This document shows, one piece after another, positions 6,998 to 12,787 of a DNA stretch of 12,787 bases. The notes beneath the pieces are model-generated. The model was not told where the DNA came from. It did not search any database and saw only the letters and a program-made list of their open reading frames with translations. The position numbers and the translations under genes were made by a program. How positions within the stretch are numbered: the stretch's first letter is position 1; each line of letters opens with the position of its first letter. Origin of the DNA: Chloroflexota bacterium (GTDB lineage Bacteria > Chloroflexota > Anaerolineae > Anaerolineales > UBA4823); the NCBI GenBank assembly GCA_030669775.1, contig DAOVCZ010000029.1, positions 1 to 12,787 of the forward strand, given 5' to 3'.

Positions 6998-9019
6998 TTA
7001 ATTCTGCTCCTTAGGTTCAGCAAGGTTCATTTCCGTGGCTTCTCCGATAAGGTCAATCAGATCTTTGACAAACAATTTGCCTTCAAGGTCCGCGGTTTTG
7101 ACAGCGTCCTGGAACATTACCAGGTCTTTCGGACAGGCTACCACCAGTGTTGATACACCAGGGAGGGAGGCGGCTTCTTTAACCCGATTCTCTGCAGGGC
7201 GCTCTGTGACTTCCGGGGGATCTTCCATCCAAATGCGACCACCACCAGCACCGCAGCAAAATGTATTTTCCTTGTTGCGGGGCATTTCAACCAGCTCACA
7301 ACCCAGCGCGGACATCACTCGACGGGGAGCATCATATTCCCCGTTGTAGCGGCCTAGGTAGCATGGGTCATGGTAGGTGACTTTATAGCCAAGTTTCCGG
7401 GAAACTTTTAATTGACCAGATGTGATCATTTGATCTAATAGCTGTGAGTAATGGAGAACTGAATAGTGATCGTTGCCATTTTCGGAGTACTCGTTCTTGA
7501 GGGTGTTGAAGGAATGAGGATCGCTGGTCACGATGGTTTTGAATGTGCTTTTTGAGAAAGTGACCAGGTTTTTTTCAGCCAACATATCGAACAACCCCTC
7601 TTCACCCACCCGGCGGACATCATTGCCGGAATTTCGTTCACCGTCATAAAGGATGCCGAAATCAAGACCAGCTGATTGGAACACCTTTGCCATCATAAGG
7701 GTTTTGTCGGTCATGCTGGCGTGGTACGAAGCATAGTCACCGACGAACCATAGATATTCGACTTCGTCCCGCCGAACGTCTTTTATTTTGGGTTGGATGG
7801 ATTTGGTCCATTTGGCGCGCATACGATCAGATTTTCCAAATGAATTACCATAGCGACCTAAATTGGCGAGTGCATCTTGTAATTGTGGGTCGACATCACC
7901 TTCGAGTACCAGATACCGCCGCATGTCAATGATTGCAGAAAACTGGTCATTGAAGACCGGACAAATATTGAGGCAAGCCAGGCAGCTGGTGCAAGCCCAC
8001 AGTTCGTCCGCAGAGATGACATCGCCAAGCATATTGTGTCCATTCGCGGGTTGCCACATATAGGTATCCAGCTTGATCATGATATCTCTGGGGGATAAGC
8101 TGAAGCCGCTGGCGTGCGCTGGACAGACATCCTGGCAGCGTCCGCAACGAGTGCAAGATTCAAAATCGAGGAGTTGCTTCCAGGTAAAGTCGCGCCACTC
8201 TTTTACACCAGGTTCATCTTCTGACACCGGGGCGCTCATCCTTCCAGCTGGCTCGAGAGAGCGGAAGAATATGTTGACTGGACCAGCGATGAGATGCCAG
8301 AATTTGGTGTAAGGTATGCTCGCCAGTGCGACAAATGCAATCAGAATATGGATTATCCAAAGTGCATAATGCAGAAATCGATTCGATGGGTCTCCGAATG
8401 CAATAAATGCATTCCCTATGGCATTTCCTACTGGAGACCATGGTGCCCAATCAGGTTGAGCAACTGCGATTCGCAGCCCCTCAACTAAATATCCTGTGAT
8501 CCCAATTAATACCAGCATAATTAGAACATAGGCATCATCCCATATAAATCCATTGCCCGGCATATTTGCCAGCCTATCTGGGCGCACAATATAACGACGG
8601 TAGATTGCCATACCGAGACCGATTAGCAGGAACACACCAAAGATATCCAAGATGAGCTCATACAAGACGTATACCCAGCTGGTAAGAAATTGCACATTAA
8701 AGAACAGGTGAGTTACATCCCAATCAACAGTGGCCAGTATCGTGCCGATGAAGAGGGCGATCATCCCCCAAAATATTGTGAGATGCATAATCCCCGGATA
8801 GATGTCATGCAGTGTACGCGCCTGGCCCACTGCCTGGACAACTACGGACCATAGACGAGATCTAATATGATCGATTCGCCGCTCTGGTTGACCTTTGAGC
8901 CAACGCCGAACACGCCGAATCACACCATAACTAAAAATCAGGATTGCCAGCAATCCCAGGAGATACTGAGCAATCTCAGCCCAATGGGGGATGTTCCAGA
9001 ATGTTTCTCTGATAGGCAT
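6998..9019 (-). CDS. membrane-bound HdrD-like oxidoreductase, Etf:(methyl)menaquinone oxidoreductase (EMO) type
   Basis: This 673-residue fusion has an N-terminal NarI/cytochrome-b-like membrane part with about five helices (near 16-34, 70-92, 108-140, 162-180, 217-236). Candidate haem ligands are H79, H217, H224 and H242. It is followed by a cytoplasmic HdrD-like part with two [4Fe-4S] motifs (C289/292/295/299 and C343/346/349/353) and two CCG-type domains. The first CCG domain is degenerate: VGDY at 426-429 and NSGND at 463-467 replace the usual cysteines. The second keeps C553, C588-C589 and C629, but the last pair is CPKD rather than CPxC. Proteins of this build next to etfBA (EMO, formerly DUF3483-type) accept electrons from Etf and reduce membrane menaquinone in fatty-acid-degrading anaerobes. 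The position directly after etfA supports that role. The ribosome site is weak; the gap from etfA is 27 bases. Confidence 0.9.
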   Translation of the reverse strand: MPIRETFWNIPHWAEIAQYLLGLLAILIFSYGVIRRVRRWLKGQPERRIDHIRSRLWSVVVQAVGQARTLHDIYPGIMHLTIFWGMIALFIGTILATVDWDVTHLFFNVQFLTSWVYVLYELILDIFGVFLLIGLGMAIYRRYIVRPDRLANMPGNGFIWDDAYVLIMLVLIGITGYLVEGLRIAVAQPDWAPWSPVGNAIGNAFIAFGDPSNRFLHYALWIIHILIAFVALASIPYTKFWHLIAGPVNIFFRSLEPAGRMSAPVSEDEPGVKEWRDFTWKQLLDFESCTRCGRCQDVCPAHASGFSLSPRDIMIKLDTYMWQPANGHNMLGDVISADELWACTSCLACLNICPVFNDQFSAIIDMRRYLVLEGDVDPQLQDALANLGRYGNSFGKSDRMRAKWTKSIQPKIKDVRRDEVEYLWFVGDYASYHASMTDKTLMMAKVFQSAGLDFGILYDGERNSGNDVRRVGEEGLFDMLAEKNLVTFSKSTFKTIVTSDPHSFNTLKNEYSENGNDHYSVLHYSQLLDQMITSGQLKVSRKLGYKVTYHDPCYLGRYNGEYDAPRRVMSALGCELVEMPRNKENTFCCGAGGGRIWMEDPPEVTERPAENRVKEAASLPGVSTLVVACPKDLVMFQDAVKTADLEGKLFVKDLIDLIGEATEMNLAEPKEQN

Positions 9020-9046
9020 TTTGTCTCACAACCTGTACAAACCTGA

Positions 9047-10012
9047 TTAGCTCTCTTCGAGCTTTTCTGTAAGAACCGGAACGAGGTCAAATATGTCTTC
9101 TACAACTCCGTACTTGGCAATGTTGAAGATCGGTGCAGCCGGATCGGTATTAATGGCGATAATCGTTTCGCTTCCGGCGATTCCTTCTGTATGTTCTGGG
9201 GCACCGCTGATCCCCAGGGTAAGATAAACTTTAGGTTTGACTTGATATCCAGATTTGCCCACCAAGCGCGAGGTTGGCAGCCAGCCTTGATCGACAACTG
9301 GGCGTGAGGCACAGACGACGCCGCCAATCGCTTCAGCGAGTTCTTCAGCTATTTCGATATTGTCTTCAAGTTGGATGCCGCGACCAACAGCAATTAATAA
9401 AGGCTCCGAGGTGATATCCACATCACCAGTTTCAGGTTCGATATACTGCTTAACGGATATTTCGAGGTCTGCAAATTGAGGAGCTGCAGCAGTAATTACC
9501 AGCGGTGGGGTAGAACTTTGCCCATCTTCTGGCTTATATCCCCCGGGTACCATAGTGAGCAAGGCTATCGGTTCTGGGATTAAACCTTCAGCTAAAATTT
9601 TTCCACCGTAGAGCTGGCTGGTGAACTTAACCGAACCATTTTCGCCGGAAAAACTAAGACAGGAGCTGACTAATGGCAAATCGGATTTCGCAGACAGCAA
9701 GCTGGCTACTTCCATGCCGATCGATGTGTGACCGAGGACCACAGCCCGCGGATTATTCTCTCTGATTAGATTTTCGAGGGATTGTTGATAAGTATCTGAG
9801 GTGAAATTAGCTAATTGAGGGTCTTCAAGGTAGATGACCTTATCAGCTGCCAGGTTGCCAGCAAGATTTTCAATACCGGAACCCATAAGAACTGCCAGGA
9901 CTTCCCCTTCTGTGGTTTCAGCCAGCTGACGTGCTGCGGCGATCATCATATAAGAGATATCCGCTACCTCGCCGCGAATGTGCTCTATGACAACCAAAAT
10001 ATCTTTGTTCAT
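9047..10012 (-). CDS. etfA: electron transfer flavoprotein alpha subunit
   Basis: I choose ATG 10012 (321 residues) because AGGAGG (10019-10024) lies six bases upstream and MNKDILVVIEH matches EtfA starts. An upstream ATG at 10039 would overlap etfB and add nine non-family residues. The C-terminal FAD domain shows GRGIQ (210-214), ASRPVVDQGW (about 235-244), VGKSG (251-255), LGISG (266-270), INTDPAAPIF (287-296) and YGVVEDIF (301-308). Two positions differ from the common EtfA pattern: VGQTG is VGKSG, and GISGAIQH is GISGAPEH, so Q is replaced by E beside the flavin-contacting histidine. No N-terminal ferredoxin domain is present. With EtfB it forms the soluble two-electron carrier between acyl-CoA dehydrogenases and the EMO-like protein encoded next. 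Confidence 0.96.
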   Translation of the reverse strand: MNKDILVVIEHIRGEVADISYMMIAAARQLAETTEGEVLAVLMGSGIENLAGNLAADKVIYLEDPQLANFTSDTYQQSLENLIRENNPRAVVLGHTSIGMEVASLLSAKSDLPLVSSCLSFSGENGSVKFTSQLYGGKILAEGLIPEPIALLTMVPGGYKPEDGQSSTPPLVITAAAPQFADLEISVKQYIEPETGDVDITSEPLLIAVGRGIQLEDNIEIAEELAEAIGGVVCASRPVVDQGWLPTSRLVGKSGYQVKPKVYLTLGISGAPEHTEGIAGSETIIAINTDPAAPIFNIAKYGVVEDIFDLVPVLTEKLEES

Positions 10013-10025
10013 TGCAATCCTCCTG

Positions 10026-10790
10026 TCACTGCACACCAAGTTCTTTGAAGATTCCGATCAGGCTATCTGCAATATCATCCAGGCTGCCATCGATAATCGT
10101 TGCGCCTTCGCTAACCTCTGGCTGGTACATTCGATCAATGGTTGGACCACCGGCGAGATCGAAATCACCAGCCTCGAGTTCTTCAATTTCGGCAGTTTTC
10201 ATTGCCTGGCGTACTTTGCTGACTGCAACATATCGAGGAGGTTCCTCAGCTACTTGAATACCTAATACGACAGGCAGAGTGACTTCCATCTCGACACTCA
10301 AGCCTCCGGGATACTCCTTGGTAGCGGTAGCTTTACCATCCTCTAGTTCGATGCTGGCAACGTAACCGATAAAGGGCAGATCGAGGTAGCCTGCGAGCAG
10401 AGGTCCAATTGAGCCATCCAGGTCCTCATGTGCTTCAACGCCAACAAGAATCAGATCAGGCTGCAGATCCTTCATCACAGGTGTTAAAACCCGGGCTAAG
10501 GCATGGTTGTTGACGCCCGATTCGTAATCGCCCACGATTTTGATTAATCGCTCGGCACCTTTGGCGGCAGCAGTGAAGAGAATATCGTCGACACCTTCGA
10601 TATCAGGTGCCAGAACGGTGACATTCGCTCCAGTTCGCTCTTTAAGTAAGATAGCTTCCTCGATTGCGTGGTCATCCAGTTCGTTAATGATCAGGCGCAA
10701 CCAGGTCATATCGAGGGCAGTCCCGCTATCGTCGATCTCCAGTTCTTCGACTAAGTCAGGTATAAGTTTGGCTAGAACGACAATGTTCAT
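10026..10790 (-). CDS. etfB: electron transfer flavoprotein beta subunit
   Basis: At 254 residues this matches EtfB length. Family features are the start MNIVVLAKLIPD, NELDDHAIEEAILLKE (36-51), LILVGVEAHEDLDGSIGP (113-130) and PPRYVAVSKVRQAMK (184-198). The last resembles the recognition loop region that docks on acyl-CoA dehydrogenases. The nucleotide-binding motif HEDLDGSIGP differs from both the DDDxNQTG form of mitochondrial-type EtfB (AMP site) and the GDTAQVGP form of bifurcating EtfB. The sequence alone therefore does not tell whether this beta subunit binds AMP or a second FAD. GGGAGG at 10797-10802 is a good ribosome site, overlapping the stop codon of the upstream gene; the gap is 11 bases. 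etfA follows after 13 bases. Confidence 0.96.
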   Translation of the reverse strand: MNIVVLAKLIPDLVEELEIDDSGTALDMTWLRLIINELDDHAIEEAILLKERTGANVTVLAPDIEGVDDILFTAAAKGAERLIKIVGDYESGVNNHALARVLTPVMKDLQPDLILVGVEAHEDLDGSIGPLLAGYLDLPFIGYVASIELEDGKATATKEYPGGLSVEMEVTLPVVLGIQVAEEPPRYVAVSKVRQAMKTAEIEELEAGDFDLAGGPTIDRMYQPEVSEGATIIDGSLDDIADSLIGIFKELGVQ

Positions 10791-10801
10791 TGAAATCCTC
10801 C

Positions 10802-12016
10802 CTACTCTTCCATTTTGAGTGAATCAGCAAGCAGTTCAGCGATATCCTTTACCATCAATCGACCTGCTCCTTGAACCATTTTGGCTGCATCCTCAAATCG
10901 AGGGGGTTCATATGGGCAAGCAACAGCCAGGATGTCGGCATCTACATTTACTGCCTCTTGAATGCGCCATTCAGATAATCTAACGTGTGCTTTTTCCCAT
11001 TGAAAGCCATCCAACCACATTCCGCCTCCACCGCCTCCGCAGCACAGGCTGTTGGTGCGATTGTGAGTCATTTCCACCAGCTCGACACCCGGGATTGCAC
11101 CCAGGAGCTTACGTGGAGGGTCATATATGTCATTCGCGCGACCCAAGTAACAAGGATCATGGTAGGTAACTCTCCGCTCACCGATATCCTTGAGATGAGG
11201 TTTCAATTCGTCGATGCGATCTGCAACGAATTCTGTAAAGTGTTGGACAGGGAAATTGATCCCTAACTTGGGGTATTCATTTTTGATGGCGTTATAAGCA
11301 TGTGGATCAGAGGTAATTATTTCATTGAATTCGTACTTACCGAAAGCCTTGCCATTCTTTTCGGCTAACATTTCAAATAGCCCACGCTCGCCTGCCAGGC
11401 GCTGAGAGTCCCCATCGCTATTCTCTTCTGGTCCTAGAATCGCGAAATCTACACCCAATACGCGCAGAATTTTAGCCATAGCTTTGGTGGTCAATTGGAC
11501 GCGAGGATGGTAGGAGGGGTAGTCGCCCACAAACCAAAGGACATCAACTGGTCGTTTGGCTTCTCTGAATGTCGGTATGTCGAAGTCAAGTCCTTTGGTC
11601 CATTCAGCGCGTTTACGAGGCGATTCCCCCAAAGGATTACCGTAGCGCTGGGAGTTCATCAATGCATCTTGAAGCTCTGTGGGAACGTTTCCCTCGAGTA
11701 ATAATTCTTCTTTTGCGCGGGTCATTAATCCAGGAGTTAATGGGATCTCTTTCGGGCAAACAGCCGTACAGGCGTAGCAGGACACACACATCCAGACAGT
11801 GTCGCTTTCTAAGACATTTTCGAACCTATCCGCACGTAAATATGCAATCATTCTGCCTGGAGGGAATCCCATGAGGTAGCCGAAAGGACACACACCGCTG
11901 CATGTACCGCACTGTAAACAGGCCCTGATACGCTCACCGTTATCAACTTCAAAGAGACTTGTGTAGAACGTATCGCTTATCGATGGATTAGGCGCTTGGG
12001 CAGCAGTTGCTGTCAT
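10802..12016 (-). CDS. soluble HdrD-like (Fe-S)-binding oxidoreductase, first gene of the operon
   Basis: This 404-residue protein has no membrane helix. It has two [4Fe-4S] motifs, CLQCGTCSGVCP (C33/36/39/43) and CVSCYACTAVCP (C77/80/83/87), then two CCG-type domains. The first has lost its cysteines: VGDY at 163-166 and NSDGD at 199-203. The second keeps C289, C325-C326 (CCGGGGGG) and C367, ending CPYE in place of CPxC. Its full length lines up with the cytoplasmic half of the membrane protein at 6998-9019, sharing GRYHDP-like, WFVGDY, FEMLAEKN and SDPH blocks, so the two are paralogues. It probably exchanges electrons with EtfBA, perhaps as a cytoplasmic partner or as the link to HdrABC. 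AAGGAGG (12022-12028), five bases upstream, gives a strong start. Whether it has a disulfide, Etf or ferredoxin as partner is not shown. Confidence 0.88.
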   Translation of the reverse strand: MTATAAQAPNPSISDTFYTSLFEVDNGERIRACLQCGTCSGVCPFGYLMGFPPGRMIAYLRADRFENVLESDTVWMCVSCYACTAVCPKEIPLTPGLMTRAKEELLLEGNVPTELQDALMNSQRYGNPLGESPRKRAEWTKGLDFDIPTFREAKRPVDVLWFVGDYPSYHPRVQLTTKAMAKILRVLGVDFAILGPEENSDGDSQRLAGERGLFEMLAEKNGKAFGKYEFNEIITSDPHAYNAIKNEYPKLGINFPVQHFTEFVADRIDELKPHLKDIGERRVTYHDPCYLGRANDIYDPPRKLLGAIPGVELVEMTHNRTNSLCCGGGGGGMWLDGFQWEKAHVRLSEWRIQEAVNVDADILAVACPYEPPRFEDAAKMVQGAGRLMVKDIAELLADSLKMEE

Positions 12017-12146
12017 ATAAACCTCCTTATGGATTGCTAAGACAAGTGATGATGGATCAACAACGCTTTTCTAGGGTGGACCGAATATTATTTGTTCTTG
12101 AGCAATTGATAATCTGGAAATGATTAGGGAAAATTAATGAAAATGT

Positions 12147-12155
12147 TCACCTCCT
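12147..12155 (-). other. orphan strong Shine-Dalgarno-like sequence
   Basis: The minus strand reads AGGAGGTGA, nine bases complementary to the usual 16S rRNA 3' end. No ATG, GTG or TTG stands at a working distance; the only nearby in-frame candidate is an ATT opening a six-codon frame. It overlaps the stop codon of a short frame ending CKVCHP (12154-12189). It lies about 130 bases ahead of the first operon gene, which has its own site. It could be a relic of a lost leader gene or a ribosome-standby site. Confidence 0.4.
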
Positions 12156-12184
12156 AAGGATGGCATACTTTGCAGGTTGAACGA

Positions 12185-12206
12185 CCCATACGATAAGAGG
12201 TATGGG
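12185..12206 (-). other. 7-bp hairpin in the operon leader
   Basis: CCCATAC (12185-12191) and GTATGGG (12200-12206) are perfect inverted copies around an 8-base loop. Neither strand has a T-run just after it, so it is not a standard terminator. On the leftward transcript it would fold about 170 bases upstream of the first start codon and about 30 bases before the orphan ribosome-site sequence. A structural or protein-binding role in the leader is possible, but a chance stem cannot be excluded. Confidence 0.4.
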
Positions 12207-12409
12207 GATTGTTGATTTGATTGCAAGTGACAAATAATATAACTCGATCACAACCGTAATATTGGGATATGTAAAGATTTCCTCGAAAAGTAGGTAGTGT
12301 GTTGTGGATTGTTAGGATTTAGACTGCAACAAAACTTTGCTGAATTTAAAGAATTTATTGGTAAGCTCGATCATTCCTCCTACAAGCCGAGAATTTTTTT
12401 TGTTTACAC

Positions 12410-12442
12410 ATTATAGTATCCAAATATTAATGAAATTCGCAA
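12410..12442 (-). promoter_or_regulatory. candidate leftward promoter of the operon
   Basis: On the minus strand TTGCGA (12437-12442) is followed after 16 bases by GATACT (12415-12420), which runs into a perfect TATAAT (12410-12415). A start near 12403-12408 would give a 5' leader of almost 390 bases. The inverted repeat at 12463-12480 would then lie centred about 64-68 bases upstream, a normal activator position. The sequence is AT-rich and other weak pairs exist, such as TTTACA at 12270-12275 with TGTGAT at 12247-12252 (17-base spacing), so this is only a candidate. Confidence 0.3.
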
Positions 12443-12462
12443 GTAACAAAGGGCACTGTGCA

Positions 12463-12480
12463 TTGTGATAAACGTCACAA
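12463..12480. promoter_or_regulatory. Rex- or CRP/FNR-family operator-like inverted repeat
   Basis: TTGTGA-N6-TCACAA is a perfect 6-bp inverted repeat spanning 18 bases. The arms and length equal the known Rex (NADH/NAD+ sensing repressor) operator pattern TTGTGA-A-N4-T-TCACAA, except that the inner A and T are T and G here. They also equal the CRP half sites TGTGA-N6-TCACA. Rex commonly controls anaerobic redox and electron-transfer genes, which suits an Etf/Hdr operon. The regulator gene itself is not in the window. The site could serve either of the divergent units. Confidence 0.5.
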
Positions 12481-12493
12481 ATAACTATTTAAT
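12465..12493 (+). promoter_or_regulatory. candidate rightward promoter overlapping the operator
   Basis: GTGATA (12465-12470) and TTTAAT (12488-12493) with 17-base spacing match the sigma-70 boxes at four and five of six positions. The -35 box lies inside the TTGTGA-N6-TCACAA repeat, the arrangement expected for repression of rightward transcription towards 12765. A second -35-like TTGACA stands at 12557-12562, but without a good -10 partner. The evidence is weak in such AT-rich DNA. Confidence 0.2.
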
Positions 12494-12520
12494 AATTGTG
12501 GCGCGATTTTCGGGAGCACT

Positions 12521-12535
12521 TTGTTTACTAAACAA
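12521..12535. repeat. perfect 15-base palindrome TTGTTTA-C-TAAACAA
   Basis: Seven-base arms mirror each other around one central base. The half-site TTGTTTAC recurs at 12400-12407, close to the candidate leftward -10. An imperfect inverted copy, CTTTGTTACTT read on the minus strand, lies at 12441-12451. It has the size of a dimeric regulator site, but the spacing does not fit Rex, CRP or FNR. No U-tract follows, so it is not a terminator. The regulator is unknown. Confidence 0.4.
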
Positions 12536-12581
12536 GGTAATTACAATTAAAAGCACTTGACATTTTTTGTAATTTGATGAC

Positions 12582-12701
12582 ATGGTTGGTCGCCAGATCG
12601 CTTTTAAAGAAAAGCTTGCCTTTATAGATTATGTTCAATTATCAAAATTAGGAAAATTGGAGATGCTTCAAGTTTATGCTAAACTTGGTTTTGCACCATA
12701 A
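12582..12701 (+). CDS. possible 39-residue small protein (doubtful)
   Basis: ATG 12582 opens a 39-codon frame closing with TAA at 12699-12701. The product is lysine-rich and looks helical, with two similar segments (LSKLGKL and VYAKLGF). A TTGACA lies 20 bases upstream, but there is no ribosome site worth the name before the ATG. It is in frame with, and 63 bases ahead of, the gene at 12765. I recognise no family. It may be a chance frame, a leader peptide or a fragment of a decayed gene. Confidence 0.2.
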   Translation: MVGRQIAFKEKLAFIDYVQLSKLGKLEMLQVYAKLGFAP

Positions 12702-12764
12702 GGAAAAGGTGTAATCCAAATTTATTGTTATTCGTATTATTGTTACACGACATTGGAGTGAAAG

Positions 12765-12787
12765 ATGAAAACCGATCTTAATATTGT
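12765..12787 (+). CDS. start of a divergent gene, truncated by the window edge
   Basis: ATG 12765 begins a frame reading MKTDLNI, cut off after seven full codons. GGAG (12755-12758) sits six bases upstream, which is a proper ribosome site, while the nearby GTG at 12758 meets a stop after seven codons. Too little is present to assign a function. Its divergent position next to operator-like repeats makes a regulator or a co-regulated gene possible, but that is inference only. Confidence 0.5.

Larger units (their letters stand above)
12017..12764. other. non-coding intergenic region between divergent transcription units
   Basis: This AT-rich stretch separates the leftward operon from the rightward gene at 12765. 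I see no protein gene of normal size, no tRNA and no clear rho-independent terminator; the T8 run at 12394-12401 follows only a poor stem. It holds the operator-like and structural elements listed separately at 12147-12155, 12185-12206, 12410-12442, 12463-12480, 12465-12493 and 12521-12535. The length and density of inverted repeats suggest a regulated divergent promoter region with a long 5' leader for the operon. I do not recognise a known riboswitch class in the leader. Confidence 0.7.

Noticed and set aside
10013..10039. Nine-residue N-terminal extension of EtfA
   Set aside because: The extension overlaps etfB and lacks family resemblance; AGGAGG at 10019-10024 clearly serves ATG 10012.
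12319..12378. 20-codon leftward frame preceded by AGGAGGA
   Set aside because: The ribosome-site-like sequence is only one base from the ATG, too close to work, and the peptide has no notable features.
12382..12401. Possible terminator before the T8 run in the intergenic region
   Set aside because: Only a 4-6 bp imperfect stem with a long loop can be drawn, the stem does not abut the T-run, and no rightward gene precedes it.
12017..12787. CRISPR array, tRNA or insertion-sequence end
   Set aside because: No regularly spaced direct repeats, no cloverleaf-compatible segment and no paired terminal repeats with target duplication were seen.

Overview
The window is dominated by one long leftward (minus-strand) gene cluster, read from about 12016 down through the left edge. 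A roughly 750-base non-coding region lies at its head, and a divergent rightward gene just begins at the right edge. The genes encode anaerobic flavin and iron-sulfur electron transfer: an electron-transferring flavoprotein (EtfBA), two paralogous HdrD-like iron-sulfur oxidoreductases (one soluble, one fused to a cytochrome-b-like membrane domain), and a heterodisulfide-reductase-type HdrC-HdrB-HdrA set. This points to a strictly anaerobic bacterium that oxidises acyl-CoAs, for example by syntrophic, sulfate-linked or fermentative beta-oxidation. Moderate GC, strong AGGAGG ribosome sites and bacterial two-component proteins argue for Bacteria rather than a methanogen. Chloroflexota (Anaerolineae/Dehalococcoidia-like) or Desulfobacterota are my best guesses from protein style only; the lineage is not proven by the sequence.

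Layout in order of transcription: (1) 12016-10802 soluble HdrD-like protein; (2) 10790-10026 etfB; (3) 10012-9047 etfA; (4) 9019-6998 membrane-bound HdrD-like protein of the Etf:(methyl)menaquinone oxidoreductase (EMO) type; (5) 6971-4968 membrane sensor histidine kinase; (6) 4999-3875 receiver-histidine kinase; (7) 3844-3416 single-domain receiver; (8) 3405-2845 hdrC; (9) 2845-1967 hdrB; (10) 1860 to beyond the left edge, hdrA. Nearly all junctions are overlaps or gaps of 10-30 bases, so genes 1-9 look like one operon. The only larger gap is 106 bases, before hdrA.

Likely joint working (inference): acyl-CoA dehydrogenases reduce EtfBA, and EtfBA passes electrons to the EMO-like protein and the membrane quinone pool. 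The soluble HdrD paralogue and HdrABC give the same electrons a second, cytoplasmic route, probably flavin-based bifurcation or confurcation on HdrA. A three-protein phosphorelay with no DNA-binding output domain sits between the two electron-transfer modules, so extracellular or redox sensing may be tied directly to this metabolism.

The region 12017-12764 holds no clear protein gene. It contains a perfect TTGTGA-N6-TCACAA inverted repeat (matching the arms of Rex and CRP/FNR-family operators), a perfect 15-base palindrome, a 7-bp hairpin and an orphan strong Shine-Dalgarno sequence. It looks like the shared control region of the operon and the divergent gene at 12765. The least expected features are the embedded signalling module, the matching loss of cysteines in the first CCG domain of both HdrD-like proteins, and the Rex/CRP-like operator.
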